Below are positions 44,254 through 51,161 of a stretch of 52,038 nt of DNA, one piece after another; positions within the stretch are counted from its first letter, which is position 1; each line of letters starts with the position of its first letter. Under the pieces are notes generated by a model that had not been told where the DNA came from, ran no database searches, and was given only the letters and a program-made list of their open reading frames with translations. The DNA is from an uncultured Pelagibacteraceae bacterium (GTDB taxonomy: Bacteria > Pseudomonadota > Alphaproteobacteria > Pelagibacterales > Pelagibacteraceae): the NCBI GenBank assembly GCA_902617715.1, contig CACMXS010000007.1:1-52038 (forward strand). The letters run 5' to 3'. The position numbers were made by a program, and so were the translations under genes.

Positions 44254-45306
44254 TTAACAACCTTTGAAAGAATTAGACATGTTGCCAATTAAATCAAAAT
44301 ATAAATCTTTACCTGGATCAAGAGTAGCTCCTAATGGATCGATTACACCTGTTGCAACATTAGTATCTTTAGCTACTGCTTTTATTATATCAGGATTAAA
44401 TTGAGGCTCTGAAAATATACAACTAACTTTATCATGCTCAATTACCTCTCTGATTTCAGCTAATTGCTCAGCACCTGGCATAACGTCTGTATTTACAGTA
44501 AATGCTCCAAGAATATTTATACCAAATCTTTTTTCAAAATATTGATAGGCATCATGGAAGACTACTGATTTAAAATCTTTGTTTAATTCAGACTTAACTT
44601 TTTTTGTAAGTTTATCTAAATCATTATGTGCTCTCTTTAAGTTTGCTTTATATTTAGCCTCATTTTTTTGATCATTTTCGATTAAGTGTTCAGCCATTTC
44701 GCTTAAAATCACTTTTGCATTCATAGGATCTAACCAGATATGTGGATCAAATTCGCCATGTGCATGTCCTTCGTGACCATGCTCATCGTGACCATCTTTT
44801 TTATGCTCATCGTCATGTCCGTGTTCATCATGACCATGTTCTTTTTCCTTTTTATCATGATCATGATCGTCATGATCATCCTCTTTTTTTGCGTGATCAT
44901 CATGTCCGTCTTCTTTATGACCATGATCATGCTCTTCAAAAATATTTCTTTCTCTAAATTTAAGTTTAGTTAAACCTTTAATTTCCATTAATTCGATTTT
45001 TTCAGCTTTTTTTGCAATAGTCTTTAATGGTTTTTCTAAGAAATTTTCTATGTCCTCTCCTACCCAAAATATAATATCTGCATTTTGAATCATTTTTGCA
45101 TGAGATGGTTTAAGAGCAAATCCATGTGGTGAAGCATAACCATCAACGATTAAATCTGGTTTACCAACACCATCCATTAGATAACTTGCAAGAGAATGGA
45201 TTGGTTTTATTGTTGCCACTACTTTAATTTCAGCGTTTGCTGGCACAAAAATTGTTAAGAATGATAATATTGATAAGATTAATGGTAATTTCTTTGTGTT
45301 TTTCAT
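44254..45306 (-). CDS. znuA: Zinc ABC transporter substrate-binding protein ZnuA
   Basis: A 350-residue periplasmic protein. The start is set at 45306 (MKNTKKLPLILSILSFL, signal peptide) rather than 45357, since the additional 17 residues would cross the Zur sites. After the first lobe (VVATIKPIHSLASYLMDGVG) comes a His/Asp/Lys-rich insertion (about residues 103-168, with many HDH and HGHDEH units), then FDPHIWLDPMNAKVIL and FHDAYQYFEKRFGI, whose His bind zinc. It delivers Zn to ZnuB. Divergent from znuC with a shared promoter region. Confidence 0.95.
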   Translation of the reverse strand: MKNTKKLPLILSILSFLTIFVPANAEIKVVATIKPIHSLASYLMDGVGKPDLIVDGYASPHGFALKPSHAKMIQNADIIFWVGEDIENFLEKPLKTIAKKAEKIELMEIKGLTKLKFRERNIFEEHDHGHKEDGHDDHAKKEDDHDDHDHDKKEKEHGHDEHGHDDEHKKDGHDEHGHEGHAHGEFDPHIWLDPMNAKVILSEMAEHLIENDQKNEAKYKANLKRAHNDLDKLTKKVKSELNKDFKSVVFHDAYQYFEKRFGINILGAFTVNTDVMPGAEQLAEIREVIEHDKVSCIFSEPQFNPDIIKAVAKDTNVATGVIDPLGATLDPGKDLYFDLIGNMSNSFKGC

Positions 45307-45324
45307 ATGTTGTATATTTAAATT

Positions 45325-45355
45325 GTTATAATATAACATTATGTAATAATATAAC
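45325..45355. promoter_or_regulatory. Two predicted Zur boxes in the znuA-znuC intergenic region
   Basis: GTTATAATATAAC (45325-45337) is a near-perfect palindrome and GTAATAATATAAC (45343-45355) matches it at 12 of 13 positions. They are 18 bp apart, start to start, between the divergent znuA (45306) and znuC (45377) starts. The GTTATA-n-TATAAC form resembles zinc-responsive Zur sites of Alphaproteobacteria, and a Fur-family gene is three genes away. Confidence 0.7.
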
Positions 45356-45376
45356 ACTTATTAGTCAAGAAATAAA

Positions 45377-46123
45377 ATGAGCACTGATCAAAATATATTG
45401 GTGAAATTAAATGATGCTGGTTTACAGTTGAACAATAAATGGTTAGTCAAAGGAGTTTCACTTCAAGTTGAAAAAGGTAAAATAGTTACTCTTATAGGTC
45501 CAAACGGATCAGGAAAAAGCACAACAGCTAAAATTGCTTTAGGTATTTACAAAAAAATTGATGGTTCAGTTGAAAAATACACCAATAAAGTTGGATATGT
45601 CCCACAAAAAATTTCAATCGATTGGACGTTACCGCTAAGAGTAAATGATTTCATGGTATTAACTGAAAGTCTAAGTAAAGAGACAATAGATGAAGCTCTA
45701 TCTTTAACTGGTGTCATTCATCTTAAAGATAAAAATTTAGGAGATTTATCAGGTGGTGAGTTTCAAAGAGTTTTACTTGCAAGAGCTATTTCAAAAAAAC
45801 CAGACTTATTGGTGCTCGATGAACCAGTTCAAGGAGTAGATTTTACAGGTGAAATCGCTTTATACGAACTAATTAAGAAAATTTCTGATGAATTAAATTG
45901 TGGAATCTTGTTGATTTCTCATGATCTACACACTGTGATGACAGCCACTGACCATGTAGTTTGTTTAAATGGTCACGTATGTTGTTCGGGATCGCCAATG
46001 GATGTTGCAAAAAACAATGAGTATAAAGCTTTATTTGGTGAACAAGCTTCTCAAATATTGTCAAGATATGAACATAGGCATGATCATATTCATACAGATG
46101 AGGGTAAAATAAAAAAAAATTAA
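45377..46123 (+). CDS. znuC: Zinc ABC transporter ATPase ZnuC
   Basis: A 248-residue ABC ATPase: Walker A GPNGSGKSTTAK near residue 39, signature LSGGEFQRVLLARA near 124, Walker B DLLVLDEPVQGVDFTG near 142. Its C-terminus is His-rich (RYEHRHDHIHTDEG), as in other ZnuC proteins. It abuts znuB (stop then ATG with no gap). Confidence 0.96.
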   Translation: MSTDQNILVKLNDAGLQLNNKWLVKGVSLQVEKGKIVTLIGPNGSGKSTTAKIALGIYKKIDGSVEKYTNKVGYVPQKISIDWTLPLRVNDFMVLTESLSKETIDEALSLTGVIHLKDKNLGDLSGGEFQRVLLARAISKKPDLLVLDEPVQGVDFTGEIALYELIKKISDELNCGILLISHDLHTVMTATDHVVCLNGHVCCSGSPMDVAKNNEYKALFGEQASQILSRYEHRHDHIHTDEGKIKKN

Positions 46124-46927
46124 ATGTTTGATGATTTTTTTATAAGAGCTTTAGTAGCTGGAATTGGTGTTGCTTTTGTAACGGGACCTCTTGGTTGCTT
46201 TGTTATATGGAGAAGATTATCTTATTTTGGTGACACCTTAGCTCACTCTGCTCTATTGGGAGTGACATTAGCGTTTACTATGGAGTTTAATATTGCGCTA
46301 TCGGTGTTTATCATTTCATCTCTGATAGCACTTATTCTTATTCAGCTTCAAAAAAAAACTAATTTACCAGGTGATGCTTTGTTGGGTCTTCTAGCTCATT
46401 CATCTCTGGCAGTTGGACTTGTTGTGATAGGTTTTTTAACATTTATCAGGTTTGATATTATGGGATTATTATTTGGAGATATTTTAGCGGTTTCGGTTGA
46501 TGATTTGTTAATCATATGGATTGGAGGGGCATTTATCTTATTAACTCTGAAATTTATTTGGAAACCTTTATTCGCTTCAACAGTAAATTATGAACTAGCA
46601 GAAGCAGAAGGCTTAAATCCAGACAGGGCTAAGGCAATCTTTACTATTTTAATGGCTGCAATCATTGCAATTTCAATTAAAATGGTTGGGTTACTATTAA
46701 TTACTGGAATGCTGATTATCCCTGCTGCAATGGCTAGAAATTTGTCATCAAGTCCACAAAGTATGGTTATCTATTCAATTATAGGAGGCTTGTTATCTGT
46801 AATTATAGGATTGTTCACATCTTTAGAATTTAATACATCTTCGGGTCCATCAATTATAACAGCAGCTTTATTATTGTTCATACTTTCATTATTTAAAATA
46901 AAACAATCTATTAAATTGAAAAATTAA
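46124..46927 (+). CDS. znuB: Zinc ABC transporter permease ZnuB
   Basis: A 267-residue permease with about eight membrane helices. GPLGCFVIWRRLSYFGDTLAHSALLGV near residues 22-48 (read in parts) is the ABC-3 signature, and ITGMLIIPAAMARNLSSSP near 192 is conserved. It forms the channel with ZnuC and ZnuA. Part of znuC-znuB-zur. Confidence 0.96.
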   Translation: MFDDFFIRALVAGIGVAFVTGPLGCFVIWRRLSYFGDTLAHSALLGVTLAFTMEFNIALSVFIISSLIALILIQLQKKTNLPGDALLGLLAHSSLAVGLVVIGFLTFIRFDIMGLLFGDILAVSVDDLLIIWIGGAFILLTLKFIWKPLFASTVNYELAEAEGLNPDRAKAIFTILMAAIIAISIKMVGLLLITGMLIIPAAMARNLSSSPQSMVIYSIIGGLLSVIIGLFTSLEFNTSSGPSIITAALLLFILSLFKIKQSIKLKN

Positions 46928-46942
46928 TGAGGAATCGTTAAA

Positions 46943-47344
46943 ATGAAAACAATGCATAAAGAACATACTCTCACAAAAAATCAGCAAATTATTTTTGATT
47001 TAATTGATAAATCTCCTGAACCAATGAAAGCTTATTCAATCCTTTTTAATGTTCAAAAAAAAGGCATTAAAGCACCCCCGCAAGTTTATCGAGCGTTAGA
47101 TAAGCTAGTTGAAATAGGAAAAATTCACAAAATAGAGAGTCGTAATGCTTTTATTGCGTGTCACAATTCAAGCTGTCGAGTGGCTAAAGCTACAGCGTTT
47201 TCTATCTGTGAGATTTGTGAGAAAGTAACAGAAATAAGTAGTGCAGGTCTTTCCAAATACTTAGCTAACTTCAAAGACAAAGATGGTATGAAATATAGCA
47301 AATACAATCTTGAGTTTTTTGGATTATGTAAAAAGTGTAGATAA
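46943..47344 (+). CDS. zur: Fur-family zinc uptake regulator Zur
   Basis: A 133-residue Fur-family repressor. The N-terminal winged helix (LTKNQQIIFDLIDKSPEP...GIKAPPQVYRALDKLVEIGKIHKI) is followed by a metal-binding dimer domain with HNSSCRVA, CEICEKVTEI and the final LCKKC, giving a C-x2-C plus C-x2-C structural zinc site. Position directly behind znuCB identifies it as Zur. It should bind the two boxes upstream of znuA/znuC when zinc is adequate. A GAGGA ribosome site lies 10 bp before the start. Confidence 0.93.
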   Translation: MKTMHKEHTLTKNQQIIFDLIDKSPEPMKAYSILFNVQKKGIKAPPQVYRALDKLVEIGKIHKIESRNAFIACHNSSCRVAKATAFSICEICEKVTEISSAGLSKYLANFKDKDGMKYSKYNLEFFGLCKKCR

Positions 47345-47403
47345 TTCTTTATTTTAATAAATTCTTAACATAACTGAAATAATAATAATGAAAGGAAATT
47401 TTT

Positions 47404-47625
47404 ATGTTTATAAAAAAATATCTAAAATGGATTAGTACGTTTTTAGTTTTAGTAGGAATACTTCTTACAAATTTAAATATATATCCATTAAATATATATT
47501 TTCATGGATTAGGAGTTGTTGGATGGACTGTCGCTGGATTTATCAGCAAAGATAAAGCGATACTAACAAACTTCGGATTACAAATTCCATTATTTGTTAT
47601 TGGGATTTATAAGATTATTTTTTAA
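47404..47625 (+). CDS. Small two-span membrane protein upstream of arsC
   Basis: A 73-residue protein with three short hydrophobic stretches (about residues 9-25, 32-48 and 55-71): WISTFLVLVGILLTNLNIYPLN and FHGLGVVGWTVAGFI are visible. An AAAGGA ribosome site precedes the ATG. Its stop is followed immediately by the arsC ATG, so it is translationally linked to arsC. I do not recognise a named family; a role tied to arsenic or to the neighbouring channel is inferred from position only. Confidence 0.75.
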   Translation: MFIKKYLKWISTFLVLVGILLTNLNIYPLNIYFHGLGVVGWTVAGFISKDKAILTNFGLQIPLFVIGIYKIIF

Positions 47626-48057
47626 ATGAAGAATATATTGTTTGTATGCACAGGTAATTCAGCAAGAAGTATTATTGCTGAAAGTATTATAAATAATGAG
47701 TATGACGATTTGTATAAAGGTTTTAGTGCCGGGAGTAATCCAACAGGAAAAATAAATGAAGATGTGAAGAATTATTTATTATCAAAACATTATGATCTTT
47801 CAAATTATAGATCTAAAAATTTTAATGAGTTTATTAATGGTCAAATTAAAATGGATTATGTGATTACAGTTTGTAATAATGCTAATAACGAAGTCTGCCC
47901 TATTTGGCCAAATAAAGATCAGATAATTCATTGGGATATAGAGGATCCTGTTAAATTACTTAATGAAACAAATGACATAAATAGAAAAGATGAGATTATT
48001 GAAAAAGTTTACAATAATATTCATAAAAGAATAAAGGATCTGCTTAATGAAAAATAA
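47626..48057 (+). CDS. arsC: Thioredoxin-coupled arsenate reductase (LMW phosphatase type)
   Basis: A 143-residue protein of the low-molecular-weight tyrosine phosphatase fold. The P-loop is VCTGNSARS with Cys8, and the further redox pair is Cys83 and Cys91 in VCNNANNEVCPIWP, matching the Cys10/82/89 triad of the thioredoxin-dependent ArsC family. DIEDPVKL supplies the general acid Asp. It reduces arsenate to arsenite. Its 3' end overlaps the channel gene by 11 bp. Confidence 0.93.
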   Translation: MKNILFVCTGNSARSIIAESIINNEYDDLYKGFSAGSNPTGKINEDVKNYLLSKHYDLSNYRSKNFNEFINGQIKMDYVITVCNNANNEVCPIWPNKDQIIHWDIEDPVKLLNETNDINRKDEIIEKVYNNIHKRIKDLLNEK

Positions 48058-48706
48058 AAGTCGTTATTTTCTTGCTGAATTAATAGGAAGTTGTTTTTTA
48101 GTGATGATTATTGTCGGCTCAGGTTTAATGGCTGAGAACTTAACTAATGACGTTGCTGTAATGTTAATAGCTAATACTATAGCAACAGGAGCAGGTTTAT
48201 TTGTACTTATCACAGTTTTTGCTGATGTATCAGGAGCTCATTTTAATCCATTTGTAAGTATTGCTATGGCAATAACAGGCAAATTAAAAAAGAAACTACT
48301 ACCCTTTTATATTATTGCTCAATTGGTTGGTTGCTTGATTGGTGTTGGTTTAGCTAATTTCTTTTTTGAACATGAAGTTTATGAATTGTCTACTAAATCA
48401 AGAGATGGAATTTACATACTCACATCTGAGGTAATAGCAACATTAGGGCTTATAATTATAATTTTTGGGTCTATGAAGTCGGGCAAAATTGCTGTTGCTG
48501 CTAGTGTTGGTCTTTATATTACTGCTGGTTATTGGTTTACTTCTTCAACTTCTTTTGCAAATCCAGCTGTTGCTATTGCTAGAACATTTACAGAGTCTTT
48601 TACTGGTATTAGTTATTTAAATACTCCTTATTATATTTTAGCTGAGCTTATTGGAATGTTAATTGCTGTACTTATTGTTAAAAAGTTATTTTTAGAAAAA
48701 AATTGA
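48047..48706 (+). CDS. MIP-family channel (AqpS-like aquaglyceroporin, arsenite efflux candidate)
   Basis: A 219-residue channel with six membrane helices plus two half-helices. The first signature is GAHFNPFVSIAMAI with NPF (residues 67-69) instead of NPA; the second is FANPAVAIARTF with NPA (172-174) and the selectivity Arg179. Proteins of this kind next to ArsC pass arsenite down its gradient in alphaproteobacteria, taking the place of ArsB. Expression is probably coupled to arsC. Confidence 0.88.
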   Translation: MKNKSRYFLAELIGSCFLVMIIVGSGLMAENLTNDVAVMLIANTIATGAGLFVLITVFADVSGAHFNPFVSIAMAITGKLKKKLLPFYIIAQLVGCLIGVGLANFFFEHEVYELSTKSRDGIYILTSEVIATLGLIIIIFGSMKSGKIAVAASVGLYITAGYWFTSSTSFANPAVAIARTFTESFTGISYLNTPYYILAELIGMLIAVLIVKKLFLEKN

Positions 48707-49194
48707 AAAATATAAAACTTACCAATCGAATAAGTTTAATTAACAAAAAATTTAAAAAAAAAGAGTTTTATCATTATCTTAAAACTTCTAATCTTTCATT
48801 AGTAATACCTAAGATTAAAGACAAATATGTAGTAGTTTCCCAAAAAAGAGTTCCAATTAATAAAATTAATTACGAGTTTCCTTCTGGGATAGTGGAAAAA
48901 AAGGAAACAACTCTGCAATCAGCATATAAGGAATTAAGAGAAGAAACAGGATATAGATCAAGATCAAAATTGAGTAAAATAATAACTTTTTATACTGAAC
49001 CTGGAAGACTAACTACTAAAATTACTGGTTATTACACAGAAGACTTAATTAAAATTTCGAAACCAGAACAAGGTATTAGAATTCATCTTTTTAATCAAAG
49101 AGAGATATTTAAATTAATATTAAATCAAAAATTCAATAATAGTTCTCATATAGCAATGTTTTTTTATTTAATAACAGGTCTTAAAAAACTATAA
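48703..49194 (+). CDS. NUDIX hydrolase, TTG start
   Basis: A 163-residue protein starting at TTG 48703 (ATTGA overlap with the channel stop). The Nudix box is GIVEKKETTLQSAYKELREETGY near residues 66-88 (given as parts), with Lys replacing the first Arg of the consensus. ADP-ribose or nucleotide-sugar pyrophosphatases are likeliest, because the flanking VVVSQKRVPINKINYEFPSG and YTEPGRLTTKI segments resemble that subgroup. Last gene of the arsenic run; its connection to arsenic is not evident. Confidence 0.85.
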   Translation: MKNIKLTNRISLINKKFKKKEFYHYLKTSNLSLVIPKIKDKYVVVSQKRVPINKINYEFPSGIVEKKETTLQSAYKELREETGYRSRSKLSKIITFYTEPGRLTTKITGYYTEDLIKISKPEQGIRIHLFNQREIFKLILNQKFNNSSHIAMFFYLITGLKKL

Positions 49195-49263
49195 ACTATA
49201 GGTTGTAACAAAATATCCTTTTTATTTTAGGATTATATGATTAAATTAAGTATCAAATAATTC

Positions 49264-49268
49264 GGAGG
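49264..49268 (+). promoter_or_regulatory. Strong Shine-Dalgarno site before the Lys-rich small gene
   Basis: GGAGG ends 5 bp before the ATG at 49274. Few genes in this window have a motif this close to consensus, so high translation is suggested. Confidence 0.75.
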
Positions 49269-49273
49269 CAGTA

Positions 49274-49483
49274 ATGAGAAAAAAACTAAAAAAGAATGAA
49301 AAGAAAAAAACAAAAATATTAAAATCAATTGATAAACTTAAAAATAAAATTACAGCTAAAGAAAAAAAATTATCAAGCCTTAATATTAAAATTGCTGGTC
49401 TAGAAAAAAAGGTTGCTGAAAAAAAAGCAAAAAAACTTGCTAAGAAGAATGCAGAGCAGTCTCCTGCATCTATAAATAATTAA
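49274..49483 (+). CDS. Lys-rich coiled-coil small protein
   Basis: A 69-residue protein, about 35% Lys (24 of 69), predicted as one long amphipathic helix or coiled coil (about residues 10-58, with heptad-like ILKSIDKLKNKITAKEKK and IAGLEKKVAEKKAKKLAKK), and a neutral tail. The composition recalls histone-H1-like or nucleic acid-binding small proteins; no named family is recognised. It is preceded by a strong ribosome binding site and followed by a perfect 15-bp hairpin. Confidence 0.78.
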   Translation: MRKKLKKNEKKKTKILKSIDKLKNKITAKEKKLSSLNIKIAGLEKKVAEKKAKKLAKKNAEQSPASINN

Positions 49484-49493
49484 TTCCAAATTG

Positions 49494-49529
49494 TCTTTCT
49501 TCCTTCTCTTAAATGAGAAGGAAGAAAGA
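49494..49529 (+). terminator. Perfect 15-bp hairpin after the Lys-rich small gene
   Basis: TCTTTCTTCCTTCTC (49494-49508) pairs fully with GAGAAGGAAGAAAGA (49515-49529) around a 6-base loop TTAAAT. The stem starts 10 bp after the stop codon. No T-run follows, so it may stabilise the mRNA 3' end or work with a factor rather than being a classical intrinsic terminator. Confidence 0.6.
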
Positions 49530-49538
49530 AGCTAATTA

Positions 49539-49583
49539 ACAAAATTTAAACAGGGGAAAAAATAATGAATATTTAAATTTTGT
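49539..49583 (+). repeat. Second inverted repeat with a G-rich loop
   Basis: ACAAAATTTAAA (49539-49550) and TTTAAATTTTGT (49572-49583) pair completely over 12 bp. The 21-base loop contains AGGGG and, after an A-run, an ATG that opens only a three-codon frame. Its function is unknown; the 49484-49649 gap otherwise shows nothing gene-like. Confidence 0.6.
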
Positions 49584-49649
49584 AAATTATCTTAAAAAGA
49601 TTAAGTTACAGAAATATTTACTTATTATTAAAGTTTAATTAATTTAAGT

Positions 49650-51161
49650 TTATTTTGAATTATTTGAATAAATTACTCTTGGCTCTAAAAATAATTCTCT
49701 AGCAAGAGCTTTAAATCTTTTGGTAACTTGTTTTGAGATTATTTCTTGATGTTGTGATGGAATTTTTAAAAATACAGCATTACCTCTTTTATACAATTTA
49801 AACTCTTCAAGAAATATCGTAGATATCGAGGTCAATGATTGTGAAAATCTCAATGCTGCACCAACTTGTTTGCTTGAAAAAATTTCATTATTATTCAAAA
49901 AAGTTAAATACTCGATCTTTGGATTATACTTGATACTACAGTACCGCCAATAGCATGACAAAGCTAATTGTATTCTTTCTTTATGAGTCAATCTAAGTAA
50001 AGGAGTATTTATCGTTTCTTGAAATACCAATTCAGCTTTTTGAAATGCTCCCAATCCCCAATCCATATGACTTAATACACATGCCAGATATAATAATTTC
50101 TTATTAAAGTGCTCATTACCTTCAAAAACTGGATGAATAAAATCATAATATTTTTTATAATTTGACCCTAAATCACCTCTTTTTTGCGCAACCTTCTCAA
50201 TTGCTTTGTAAAAAATTTCAGATTCTTTTACATCTTTAAAATGGTCAATTGATAAAGATCCTTCACGCAAACCACTGATAGAACAAATAATTTTTTTTGG
50301 ATTTGAAACTTTCATAATTTCATCAAGTATAATACAGCTATAAGGTAAATATGGTGTCCTAGATTTTGAAATATACTCAACTGTTTTAAGTTTGGATTTA
50401 TTAAAAGAAGAAATTTTTTCAACAAACTTAGATAAAACATTATTATCAATACTATATTGATGAATTATGTGTACTGGATGATTATTTTGAAAAAGATGTA
50501 ATTTAAATAATGCACGCCAAGTACCTCCAACTAAATATAAATTATTAAATTTCTTTTTTGAGAGCCATTTTTCATCTCTTAATAATTTTTTAATATATTT
50601 TGCTAAATTTCTTTTTTTAACTATAGGATTATTCATTAATCTTAAAACACCAACAGGTAATGAGGTTTTATTGGTTACTATATTGTTTTCAACTCGGGCT
50701 AACTCCAAACTACCACCGCCAAGGTCAGCAACTAATCCATCAACATTTTCAAAACCTATTTTTACTCCCTCAGCTGTGCATTTAGCTTCTTCTTCGCCTG
50801 ATAATATATTAATCTTAGTTTTAAAAAGTTTTTCAACTTCATCAATAAAAGGTTTTGTATCAGTTGCTTCTCTTATAACTGCTGTTGCAATAATCTTTAG
50901 ATTTGTGATTTTTGAAACATTTAAAATTTCAGAAAATCTTTTTAAAACTTTTAAAGCATATTCAGTACCAGATCTGTGAAGTTTTTTCGATTTATCTAAA
51001 TTTTTTCCAAGTTCACAAACTGCTTTTTCATTAAAAAAAGGCACACGAGAAGAACTGAAATCTTCATAAATTAGCATTCTTATAGAGTTTGATCCAATGT
51101 CTATTATAGCTAATTTAGCCTGATTTAATTTTAAACTATTTTTACTTTTAATTACTTCCAC
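49650..51161 (-). CDS. ppx: Exopolyphosphatase / guanosine pentaphosphatase (Ppx/GppA family)
   Basis: A 503-residue enzyme. The ASKHA-fold N-terminus has AIIDIGSNSIRMLIYEDFS near residue 17 and GLVADLGGGSLELARV near 140, with the SVG-type PVGVLRLMNNP after it. The C-terminal HD-like half (about 310-503) is typical of long Ppx/GppA. It degrades polyphosphate or pppGpp. The start overlaps the ppk1 stop by 14 bp, so synthesis and degradation enzymes are coupled. Confidence 0.94.
   Translation of the reverse strand: MEVIKSKNSLKLNQAKLAIIDIGSNSIRMLIYEDFSSSRVPFFNEKAVCELGKNLDKSKKLHRSGTEYALKVLKRFSEILNVSKITNLKIIATAVIREATDTKPFIDEVEKLFKTKINILSGEEEAKCTAEGVKIGFENVDGLVADLGGGSLELARVENNIVTNKTSLPVGVLRLMNNPIVKKRNLAKYIKKLLRDEKWLSKKKFNNLYLVGGTWRALFKLHLFQNNHPVHIIHQYSIDNNVLSKFVEKISSFNKSKLKTVEYISKSRTPYLPYSCIILDEIMKVSNPKKIICSISGLREGSLSIDHFKDVKESEIFYKAIEKVAQKRGDLGSNYKKYYDFIHPVFEGNEHFNKKLLYLACVLSHMDWGLGAFQKAELVFQETINTPLLRLTHKERIQLALSCYWRYCSIKYNPKIEYLTFLNNNEIFSSKQVGAALRFSQSLTSISTIFLEEFKLYKRGNAVFLKIPSQHQEIISKQVTKRFKALARELFLEPRVIYSNNSK

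Noticed and set aside
44730..44973. Several open frames over the His-rich part of znuA on both strands.
   Set aside because: Products are simple repeats of Met, Ile, Thr or His-Asp made by repeated codons; ZnuA explains the region.
45307..45357. Upstream ATG extension of znuA.
   Set aside because: It would run through the Zur boxes and put 17 residues before a good signal peptide.
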